A stretch of DNA of 64,000 nt from Yponomeuta sedellus (taxonomy: Eukaryota > Arthropoda > Insecta > Lepidoptera > Yponomeutidae): positions 17,745,878 to 17,809,877 of the forward strand of contig OW203740.1 of NCBI GenBank assembly GCA_934045075.1. The letters are read 5' to 3'. How positions within the stretch are numbered: the first letter of the stretch is position 1; each line of letters opens with the position of its first letter. Shown in pieces: positions 1 through 12,400 of this stretch. The translations under genes were made by a program, and so were the position numbers. The notes beneath the pieces were generated by a model that searched no databases, was not told the DNA's origin, and saw only the letters and a list, made by a program, of their open reading frames with translations.

Positions 1-324
1 TATATTTTCCGCAAGTGTCTCACATCACAACAAACAATGGTATCCTAGCGATATTCAAATCGGTATCAGCCATGTACTGGGATAAGATTATAACTGGCGA
101 ATACATGTGCATATACCACCTCCAATATTAGCGACTGCCATTACATGACAGCCGGCACCAACGGCTTAACGTGCCTTGCGAAGCACGGAAGCGCTGGATT
201 AGCTTAAAAAAGTAAAAAACAACGTCACTCAACTCAGTCGATACTAACAAAATAACGTGTATCGTATTTACAAATGGTTGGGTTTAATAGACCTTTTCTA
301 ACCAGCACCTTTCCTTTGTTGCAG

Positions 325-425
325 CGCCAGCCGTACACTGCCCGCGGAGGGCACAACAGAGGTGGAGCCCGGGGCTACCACCGCATCCCTGCCCAGGACC
401 CGAGATGGGGAGATCGATTATGACG
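325..425 (+). CDS. OSBPL9: ORP exon 1 of window (linker before lipid-binding domain)
   Basis: A polypyrimidine tract and CAG precede the exon and GTAGGC follows it. It reads an acidic linker ending [10 protein letters not shown]. The split last codon (phase 1) joins exactly to the two bases that open the exon at 8942, giving [13 protein letters not shown]. The first base completes a codon from an exon outside the window. The following intron is 8.5 kb. Confidence 0.75.
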
Positions 426-3400
426 GTAGGCACTTATTTATACTATATTTATTAACATTTACATACAGGCACATACATTGCTTCTGGTCCCACGCTAGGA
501 TACCCTATGTCGTGGGAACCAGAAACAACGACATCACAAACATGTAATCATCCAAGACCTGTGCTTTTTTTGTCCCCAGCCGGGATTCGAAACCTCTTGC
601 ATGGTAGGCAGATGCGCTACCGCTACGCCACATAGGTTGTCATATCATTCGAAACACTTTGCTTGCGCGATGCACTGATTCGGAATATGCAGTGCCCGTG
701 CAGAGTTGACATGTACTCGCTACGGATGTAGGTCTGAGTAAATATGGGAAAGTCACGTGTTAGTCAATTTTTTATTAACATCACCAATCTAATGCCAACG
801 AACAATAAAGGCACGTTACTCCATTCTGAACTTAGCCATCGTCACCTAGCTGTCACGCGTCACCGGCAATCTGCTTCAGAGCGTATCGCTCCAGTGGACA
901 TTCTAATGACGATTATCGCGACTGTTCCCATTTTTTTACATATATATATATAATATACCACAACATATACGTACAGGCACAAACATTGCTTCTGGCCCCA
1001 CACTAGTATACCCTGTGTCGTGGGATTCAGAAGTAAAGTAAGTAAAAACGTTTATTTGCAATGAAAGTGTAGTATAGCTGTGAACAGGAAACATGATACA
1101 TGCTTTCTTTGAAATTTAAATTGTACATAAATCGGCATTAACATTGGCTCCCGCACTAGGTACAACCTGTCTCGCGGGAGCCTGATTAGTCCAAGAATAC
1201 AAAAAGGTACATTTTCTCTGTTCCCTGGTGTAGATAACCAGATAAAATAAAATTTAACTTATAAAAAGTAATAAAAACTAAAAACTAAACATGCAAAACA
1301 TTATAAAAGTAATGTAAAACAATCTCAGATCAGTTTAACAAATAGTTCTTCGGTTTCCTTATAGTCTATTGTAAAAAGCCATTTGGTTACAATTTGTGAA
1401 GCCTCACGGGAGGTGCTTAGTTTTATATTACAGTGAGAAAGGACCCTATTATAGATAAAAGGAGCGGTGTACCAGCTAAAGCGATGCGAATGTGTTGTTT
1501 TAGTCATTGGTAGTTTTACTCTGAAAAGTCTCCTCCTGGTCATATCCTCATAATCCGTCGAACAAATAACTTTTTTATGTTGCAGAAGTGTAGATTTAAG
1601 GATAAAAAGCTTGCGAACAGTTAGGACTTTCGCTTCCTTGAACAATGCTGTGGTTGAGTATCTAAAAGGTTTTTTTAGCATGACTTTGAGCACCGACCTT
1701 TGTGCTCTTTCAACAGTGATCAAAGTTGTCTTTGCTGCAGCACCCCAAACAGTAATACAATAATTTAACATTGACTGGCCCAACGCAACATAAACAAGTT
1801 TCAGAATATTTGGATCAGCTCCCTTTCTAGAAACAACGACATTACAAACATTTTTTTGTCCCAAGCCGAGGTTCGAACCCGGGACCTCTTGCATGGTAGG
1901 CGGATGCTTTACCGCTGCGCCATATACGTCGTATAGGTACGCCTTTATTATCGTGGCCGTCTCTAAGTACAGTTAGAGACTATATACAACGTTGGAATTG
2001 CGCAAAACGTGAAGACCATTTCTTCAGAGTCGATAAATAAAACTTCCAATGCATAAGCAAAAGTTTAAAGTTATCAATGTAATTTTTTATATAAAATGCT
2101 GCCAGTTTCAGGATTGTATGAAAAAAGTTGTGAATTTTAAAGTTTGTTTCTTGGAAATAGTTCAATTTACCGACACTGAGGAAATGATTTTGCGTTATTT
2201 TAATGAAATAACACGTTGTAGAGGTAGAGGGCTTGTGTTTAGAGGTAGAGATTGTTTGTGTTTTGAGAGGTAGTTATGTCAAGATCGTGGCAAGATCTAC
2301 TTCTCCGGGACGCAGAGTGGGATCATGGATGGATGCTTTGTGATGGCTGATTGAAGGTAGTCTGAAACCTTATCAGCCGAAGATGCGAACGGGTACCAGC
2401 CATCAGTCCACTCATGACCACGATGACTGTAACGTCGTCGAAACGTCGAGGTAAAATAGCAAGAAAATATTCTAACTATATCATGGATGTAAATAAGTGT
2501 TGCGTACATGCAATCATAATCTAATTGCGGTTTGGGTTTTAAAAAATATAAGCTTTCCATACTAAACTACCTGCGGCCTTAAAGCGGCAACTGATATTTT
2601 TACGCGCTCTTGCAGATTTCCACATAGTAAAGTTTGTTGAAATTGACTAGTAGAACCTGCCGTTTTCGAACGCAGATTTTGTTACGACCTGTGTATTATA
2701 CCCATGCCTTAAATAAATATTAGATCGTTCATGTTGTTCTACACATAATCGAGCTCGGAGTATTGTTTGATGATCATACAATGGTTATTTTGGATTACTT
2801 TCACTTTTATGATGAAGATTACTATAGGAGTACAAAAACTACGGCTACGGTGTGAATGTCAACGAAGTTGTAGCTAAGCAACATCAAAATACAATGGCGC
2901 TACACAAACCCCCCCCCCCCGTGTTGTTGTGCACTCAGCAAAGCTGTAGTGGGTGAAGTGACCTCTCCACGGATGCTGCATCGCCTGGGACGCAATTAAG
3001 ATGGTGCAGGCTTTCCCAAGACCTACACCACTCTCTCGGCTTCACCGACTGGGTCCACAGGAAAGACAAGTCATTACGTGCGGAGTCGGTTTCGCTGCAG
3101 GTGCTTTCGGCTCCACCACCACCGGGTTTATTTCGAGTTGACCGTCTCTGTGGGGAATTAATTGGGCTTTTGGAAGGGATGGAGGAATATGGGAAAAGAG
3201 TTGGGATTTTGGAAGGGATGGATGAATAAGGGATACTAAAGTCACGGAAAAGGCAGGATTGTGACTCTAGCAGCTCGAGCAGTCCGGGGTCGCACACCCG
3301 TAGTGGATTTAGACAGTTACCGGAAAGATAATTGACGAGTCCACCCTCTGGACGCTACACAAAACATACATAATAATGTGTGTGTAGTTCAGGGAATCCA

Positions 3401-6400
3401 TATTGTTCTCTAAGTATTGTAAGGTAATGTGGCAATTGTATGCTATCGTTCGAATTTAGCACCAGTTGAAGACGCAGGTTGTGTGAATCATAGCGATCGC
3501 AATCAATTACTAACGAGTGTAAACTTCGTAGGAAATATTTAATCCTTGATATTCGATAACATCTATTAGGCATATAAAAATCACGTGTCACAGTGTTTGT
3601 TATCAAACTCTTCCGAAACGCCTTCACCGATTTCTATGTTTTTTTGTGTATATTTGGTATGAGAATAGGTCGTAGGCTAATTAATATGGCAAAACCACGT
3701 TTGAGGTGTCAGCTAGTTATTTATATAATGTAAGTGAACTAAAAAAATGATTATATCTCTAAAAGAAAATACATAACTTAACAATGCTGCGCATCTCACA
3801 TTAGGCAAACATGAATCGTGGGATGCATATCTATTCATTTACCATTTCTAAAGGGCTTATTTCTTTATGGGCAATTTTTTCTTTAATTTGGAATTAAACT
3901 ATGGAAACAAATTTTATGAATAGGTACATTATATATTTGTATAATTTTAAGTATGCATATTTCAACCGGCGTGCGTCTACACAACGAAAAGCTTTGCCAG
4001 GATCGTGGCAAGTGGCAGACTCTGGTATCTGCCTACTCCTCCGGGATACAGGCGTCAGCTTATGTAACGTTATATTTCAAATTGCAATACACAAAATTAT
4101 TGCAAGTGATGACGCAGTCCATAGAAGTCTAGGCCACTAATATTGTAAAGGCGAAAATTTGTGAGTGTGTGTTTGTTTGTTACTTCTTCACGTTTAAACG
4201 GCTGGAGCGATTTAATAAAATTTGTTATGGTGTTAGCTGACTCCCTGGATTAACACATAGGCTACGTTTTACAATATCTTATTCCCATGGGAAAATCTAT
4301 AAACCGCGGGTAACACCGCAGGGCACAGCTAGTTGATAATAAAAAAGACATTAATAAAAATGTTTTGCCATCGGCACGCTAAGAAAAGGAATACTCCGAA
4401 TAATACTTACTTTCCTGAAAATATACCTAGTCTTATTGTCTATTCTCCAACAATTAGTTAAATTCGCGTGAGTTACATACAGCTAACCTTTAATTTTACA
4501 AGGGTTGATAACGACTCTACAGCCTAAGGTATATTCAAAAAGCTAACAGACTGTACTGACCAACGTCACGAGGTGTAATGTAACATGTTACACATCGAGC
4601 ATTGCTGTCAGTACATAGTCTTACGGGGAAATCTGCGAGTGTGCAGCAATTTGAGTACTTCACCTGGCACTCGGCGAATGTTATATACACCTCGTAACGT
4701 TGGTCAGTACCCACCTTTATACTACGTCATGCAGTTCTCACAGTCCCTAGCACTAGAATGAAAACTAGTTTACTAGGTATATAGGAACCGTTTATTTTTT
4801 TTATTTATTTAATTTAATGACAGGGAAATCTACAGCGAAATCAGTAACAAAAAAACTTAACATTTACGATAAATAACATGACCAATTACAGATTTCCACG
4901 GAATTTCTTATATTTTTTTCTTATCTTGGAGCAAAGTATTTTAGGTTTTAAAGTGTTTTACATCGTTACCACAAACAAAGGAAACTTTACAGAAAAATTA
5001 CTTTAACATTGTGGTTACCGTTGCGAATGTGTGCCCGTGTCAGAGATATTGGAAGGGGATGCGTGCTGAATATTTATGGCCCTTTGAGATAACATACGAC
5101 GAAAAACACGTAGAAGGTTCGCAGACTGATTGCCCATCACCCCCCATATATCCTTAAAACGGCTGCAATAAACCTAAGGTTATCGATAGCCTTGTACGTC
5201 CATTGTAGATGATTTATTCAAGCCTAGATCCACATCCATTTTAAGGCTGCTTTCGCTTCTGGCTTGGTAAAGAAACGTGACTTAAGAATTTCATAATTTT
5301 TCTTTCGTGTTTTCTTTATCAATAGCTAAATATTATAATATTATGTTTTCTTTTTTTATGTAGCCTGTATACTGTTCAACGAGTTTTGAGTTTCGAGATA
5401 ATTGAAGACAGTAGCTCACGCGTTATACATATTTTTTCCGCTTATCGGCTTAGAAAAATTGCTGCTTTACTAAGTAATTTAGCAGTATTCAAATATACGG
5501 GTAGTTGCCTTTGTAATATTGATATACCTCTAATACCCTTAGTGATATAAGGTAACACTGAGATAGGGCAAACTTTCTTAAGGCTTTTTTCATATGTTTT
5601 GAACAAGATAGCGCTAAAAGGCTTATGCCCAATTTCACCAACAATCCCTAACTTTTAAGGGCTACCTAACGGTTGATTCGCTTTCACCAACGGTAAAGCG
5701 TCACTTACTCCGCTAGGGGAACCCCTAAATTTAGGAGGCCGATTATTGAGCCCCTAGTCTTAGGTGACAGTTTCTTTGCCGTCTAAAATGGACAATTTGT
5801 TTTATTTTATTGGTGACTTTGGAGGTCTTGAAGACCTGGACTTGTTGTCGAACCCAAGGCTTCTTAGGCGGCCTCGCATTTATCGAGAAAGACCCGATTC
5901 CTTTGCAAAGTACGACGACGTGGATTTTGTTAAGCGTTATAGGTTATCCAAACAGACTGTTCTTTTCTTACTTAACAAAATTGAAGTTCGCTTCGAATTT
6001 AAAGATAATAAGTGAGTACTGCACCGTTTCAGTTTTGTACTTTGTACACATTAGGTACCAACTATTATGTTTTCTGTGACATTACGTGCATGCACCCTCT
6101 ATTACCTACTCAGTTGCATTACGGACGATAAAATATAGGTAAGTTACCTAAAGGTCTATTTGCTATCGATTGTACCTTCTTAGCTACAAAAAAGGACCTT
6201 CCTCCTACAACTGACCGAGATTTTAGAAAGCAAAGCCAAACAAATTTTTTTGACTTTTTGGCAGTTCTTTTTTTACTGATGTCGCAATGAGATATCATCA
6301 GACAGTCATCCACTTTACATGTATTATTACATATTTTACTAAATATTAATTGCTGAATCAAAAATGATAAGGTAATAAAGCTATGATAATGTAATAATGT

Positions 6401-9400
6401 AGTCAATTGTCCTTTAAAATTACTCAAAACACGTAAAAAGAATTAACCGGTAAGTTGACGCTAAAACACTAGACCATAGACAAAACATCACCTAAGTAAG
6501 TAACCCCTAGTTAGGTGATTCTTTGTACGGTGAGAACGAATTTAAGTTGCGGAATGGTTTAGGGAATCACTTAAGCTAGAAGTTCCCTAGTTAGCTGGAT
6601 GTTAGGGGATCGTTGGTGAAATCGGGCATTAGTACATTAGATGCGTATTTTTTAAAGCTATCCGATGGCATAAAAATCAAATTTGCGATGTTTTTTTAAG
6701 ATACCGCTTTTGCGCTTAGTAGGGCAGTATTATAAACGTCCCACTGCAGGGCACATAATTATCTTCTCTAAATAATAATAATCACAGAGATAAATGAAAG
6801 AGCGCTTGTGTTAACTCCAGACTCCACGTAGAAGTAAAGGGACAAGAGAAGAAGAAGAAGAAATATTATAATCATAACTTTTATCATGATTACTTACGAT
6901 TTTTTATGTATTCTAATACGTGCCAATGCACTTTCCACCGGAAGCATGCGCCTTACCTCACAGGTTTTCAGAGTACAGGATTTATTAGAAATAATGTACT
7001 ATGTGCAATGGGCTTAATTAATTAACTCACGTGGCAATTTTTCCGAGCGCTACCGTGCTTCGCAAGGCATGTTATGCCGTTGGTGCCGGGTGTCATGTAA
7101 TGGCAGTCGTTAAGCCATGTCAGAGGCCTTATGGGCGGCTTGATAACTTCTGACAGTAAGGCCCGCCATTGTCTTACATTGCCCCCGTTTCGGAGTATGG
7201 CCTAACCTTCCAGCGATGCAGGAAGAGACCCGTGCCCCAGCAGTGGGGACATGCACGGGTTGATATCGAATTAACTCACGTGTATTTGCATGAAACCTTA
7301 ATACAGAGGCTGGTGAAGAGTACTTTGAAAAGACTTAATAAAAAGATATTAACATATAAAACACTTCATTTTATTTTCGCGAAACTTTCTGAGTGTACCA
7401 AGCAACTACGTATGTAGCGGAGCGAAAATAACACTAAATGGAGTGTGTTTTTATTCCATACCAACTGGAATAAATTCAAAAGCTGGCTGGAGCCTAAGAG
7501 CAAACAAATGTTTTTGTTCACTGACATTTTGCCGTTTGTAGGTACGAGGCGTTTACATTTGCTCTTTTTGAATGATAAATGAGTGTCTCGCGGCAACATA
7601 TTTTGTTAGGAACTGAAACTCTATGTGACATTTTATGAATGACTTTATTCATAATATAAAATAGACATGACTACTACCTCGTTGGCTAGCTGGCCCATAA
7701 GGCGCTTTTCTACCAAGACAGAGGTCGTGGGCTCGATTCTCACTGTGAGACGCCGTGTTTTTTATACAATTGGCCTCAGTCTGAGTATATTTTCATGTCT
7801 GCGACGTCCTTAGCTCATTATCATAGTACAGGCTTTCCTAGTTTGGGACCAGGATTGTGTTGTGTGAAAATCATTATTATTATTTACGGCTTTACGAATC
7901 AGACTCCTTCTTATTTGTTCAATTCACAATCACCATATAGTTTTCTCCCTTCGATCCACTAAATAGAGTCCTAATTTATGTGCAACAAATCCTGTGATAA
8001 TTTCTGACAGTAGGGCCCGCCACTGTCCTTACAATCCTCCACCAACCCGGACTCGGGTCTTCCTGCGAAGCAGGAAAGTTATTCCATACATTTGCGAATA
8101 GAATCGCTCGTAGCTCCGGCTGCCTGAATGATCTTAAACGATCACGAAGGTTAAGCAACATAGGGCGCCGGTAGTGCATGTTCGGTGACCGTCTATAACT
8201 AACGCTTTTGGCACTTTTCTGAGCGGTTCCGTGCTTTGCAAGGCACGTTAAACAGTAGGTGCCGGCTGCCGTCGATAGATGGCAGTCGTTAAGCCAAGTC
8301 AGAGACCGCGACTTGAAAACTTCTGACAGTAAGACCAGCCACTAACTAGTCTTGCAAGCCTCCACCAACCCGGACTTGGCCCTCGTGGTGGAGAAGGACC
8401 TATACTTTCCTCAGAGAAGAGGTCCGTGCCCCACGGTGGGGACATTATGGGTTAATGATGATGATGATTTTTATGTACAATAGTGTTCTCTATCTCTATC
8501 TATCTATGATGAAATATTGTTTGAAATTGCCAATCAGCGGTGGGTACTCGTGGTCATTATGCCCGTACTATCTCTCTGAGAGAAGCTTGTGCTCTACATT
8601 GGGACAATTAATTTTGTTTTATAAAAATGTTGTGAAGATGCTCTCTAAGAGAAAGCATGTGCCCTGCAGTGCAACATCTAAAGACTACATAGATTTTTAT
8701 TCATTTAAAGTTTCATGTTTTAAAATAATTATGTAAACTCTGTTAATTAAAGAATTATTGAAAAGACTAAGTTTGGAGTTTTTATGTCCAATTTTTTTCC
8801 AAAATTATCTAGATTTTGAAATGGACACCTAGTTTGAATTGTACTGTTCACTAAGCCGCAGCTTCTGCGCTACTTTAAATAAAACCATTTCATTTCACTT
8901 CAATGTCGCTTAAAAAATTTACTTGAACCTTCCTTCCCCAGCGCTCTACGAGGACGAGTCTGACAACGAGCTGGGCTCGATGGAGAGCCACGGGTCGGTC
9001 GTCACCCACCTGCTCTCCCAAGTGAAGATCGGGATGGACCTCACCAAGGTGGTTCTGCCCACCTTCATCCTCGAGCGGCGCTCGCTGCTTGAGATGTACG
9101 CGGATTACTTCGCGCACCCCGACCACTTCGTCCGGTGAGTGGTCTGGGGCATTCGTCCTAATTTCCATTTTTTTTTGGGTAGACTTACAGCCCAGGGGCC
9201 GAAATTTCCAGCATTTTAGGAAGGTCAAAAAGATTCAATTTTCTGTGACCAGAATGAGCCGCATTCTCTTCTTCGGTCGCGCTCTAGTAAACGTGCTACC
9301 ACGATCGAATAAGGTACTGAGTGCGAGTTTGACAGATCCAATCGAATAACTTTACTACCGGGTTAATCGAGCATTGAGTAGTGAGTATGAGTAAGTTAAC

Positions 9401-12400
9401 CGTTTGAACTGGCAAAACGCTGTCACAGTACAACTCGCACTCGCGTTTATTCGTGTTTTGGCTGGTAAACGTGTTCACTTCTCAACGTAAACCATTACAA
9501 CTCGCACTCAGCAATTTTAATTTCCATACTTGTCGCTAGGTGGCGCTTCCTCGATGCCATAGAAATATGAGTTTACGTTAACGCGATCGAGTAGTTAAAA
9601 AAACTCGCACTAAGCACTCTGACTTTTGTATATGATCCTATAACCTGCACAGCGTTGGCATTGAATTCTTTTTTATATCATCCAGTTTCTGGAAGTGGAT
9701 TCTTATCTTACTGGCTGACGCTGTGTAAAATGCTGCAATTCTGTATTGTTCTTCTTCGTACTTGGGCTGATAAAACAGGAGCATCAGGCAAGTCTTACTA
9801 AGGGCCCAGTCGTAAATCGGTTGTCGTCTACCCTCTATCGCAAGTGAAAATTGGGATGGACCTCACCAAGTTGGTTCTATCCACCTTCATCCTCGAGCGG
9901 CGCTCACTGCTTGAGATGTACACGCATTACTTGCCGCACCCCGTCCGGTGAATTATCTTGGACACTCGTCCTAAGCATACTTTTTCTTTCAGCTACACTG
10001 ATTAGCTATCGACACCTTTTCTTTTTAATCTACTTCAAGCCCTCTAAACGCTCTACCCAATACACAGATTGGTGAGAAATTATTCAACTGTCATATCATC
10101 AATCTGCGGTTTTACGATTCGACAATTATCCACCTTCTCCCAAGGCCATTCTGATATAGTATTTTCTAAAGTTAACACGAGCACTCGTTTATTTTACATT
10201 TTTTCAGGTGCCATGGTCTCGGAAGACTGAGGTGACAGGCGTCTTTTTGAAAGCATTATCTGTTAGTTAACTACCCTCGGCAAAACCCTTTTTACGAGTA
10301 AAATCCGTATAAAAACAGTTTTTATTATGCCATTCTGATATGTCAGCGCTCTTTAGAATAAAGTTTTCCTTTTGCATTTTACAGAATAGTAGACCAGCCG
10401 ACGCCCCGCGAGCGGATGGTACAAGTGGTACGCTGGTACCTCAGCTCGTACCATGCGGGGCGCAAGTCTCAGGTGGCCAAGAAGCCATACAACCCGATAC
10501 TGGGCGAAATCTTCCGCTGCCATTGGGACATGGACGCGCCCGAGCCGCCGACTGCGCCTACTTCTGAAAAGGTTCGTAAGAGGAAAGTAATGTATTTTAG
10601 TTCTTTTTAATAAAGTTGCTCAAAAAGTGGCGTATTACAGGGACGTATAGCGAGCGGGATGTGGGCTATTACACACTCGTGCTTTTTTTTACGTTTTCTT
10701 TCCCAACTGTCAAAATATTGTCTATTAAAAAGAAAAATCAACCATGAAGTTTTTACTAAAAAAAAATCATAGAAGTTTTTATTAGCTACTAATTTGTTTC
10801 AATATCAGATTTAATGATTTGATTGAATGAGTTAAGTTAGGTTTCATTTTATCTCATTAAATTTAATTTTCATTTCATATCAATAAAAAAATTCTACTGA
10901 AGACTTGGCTGTATGGGCATAGTTCCCTTTGCCTACTAGAATGGGTGAAGAAAAAAAATCTCTGTTTATATTTTTTACGCGCCATTTTCCAAATATTTTT
11001 TCTTTATTAAATTGCTTATTTTTTTCGCAACTGTATTAAAAATAGTCGTTCAGTCAGTACACGTGCGGAACTGTCATTGCAACTTGTTCCGACTGTCAAC
11101 CCTCGCCTTCGGCTGCGCCTCGGCTCGGGTAGACATTTGTCGGAACTCTTTGCAATGACAGCCTTTCCGCACTTGTAATGAAATATACTATTTCAAAATT
11201 ATGTTGGAAAATAATTACGAATAAAACGGTAGCCGTGTCAGAAAAACGCAAATTGAAGTGGAGAATGGGTGATACGATATCAGAAGTGGGATCCCTCTTA
11301 TACTTAGTTTTTTTTAGATATGTCGAAAAGGCATAATTATGTACGAGTAGGTATCCTTCTTAGAAGAACGCATTCAGCTGAATTGGAGAATTAGTGCACG
11401 ACATCAAGACCGAGTTTCATAATAAATTACAATTCTAGGTACATTGCGTAGCCTACTCTACTTGTTAATTTGTGAGTTATTCGACTTTGCTATGTATATC
11501 AAATTATTATAGTAGGATCCATTCAATAGTTAAGGAATGTCGCTTTTGATTTCGATCCTGCAATATAACGCTAACAGTATAATCTATAGGCTAAATAGTT
11601 TGTGGAAGGGAAAAATGTAACCACAGATTATTTACATTGCCTCTGAGGAGTGATTTAGAGGAATCCTGTTTTTTATAGATAAGACCGGTAATGTTCTGTG
11701 ATTAGCTATAGGGTGGCGGTGTATTGGCACCAAAAATATTCACAGGTACACATTAAATGGAATTCACAGTAGGCAATTACCGTACGTCACCCTCAGGTTC
11801 GCCTGACGCCGGGCTGCTATACCGCGATTGCGCCACCGCTTTCCCACAGAAACGCTGAGTCTACGCCTCGTGTAACTCACGGCAGCTTTACATAGTTTTT
11901 AAGGAGGGACTTCCTAATTTAGCATCGTGCTAAGTAGACGTCGCTTAGGTTATAATTTATTGTAATAATAATTTTAATTAGGTATACTTTTATAAAAATC
12001 ATTTTTAGTATTTTCTAAGGTTATCACGAGCACTAGACATAATTAAAACTGTATCTATAGGTATTTATGCTCGTTTATTACATTTTTACAAGTTTCTTTG
12101 AAAAATGTAATAAACGAGCATAAATCCGTATAGATACAGTTTTAAAAATCATTTTTGTTTTTTTTTGACCCTCCGGCGACAGCCTTCGTAATTAGGCTTA
12201 TCTGTGGATGAATTTAAAATGTAGAAAACGGCGGGGACGGCTAATATTAACTGAAATTTACCAATATACCCTGTAGGAATTAGCTATATAACACTTCAAT
12301 CTATATACAATATTTTCCATATTTATTTTGGATTTGCAATTACACACAACTTTTGAATAACTATGGCACAATCGCCGCTTACAGAGGTTTGCGAGAGCGC

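Noticed and set aside
2900..2922. Poly-C tract as a regulatory element
   Set aside because: A simple homopolymer with no associated gene start.
3042..3297. Proline/serine-rich ORFs on the - strand
   Set aside because: Caused by the internal GGAAGGGATGGA duplication; no splice sites, no codon bias.
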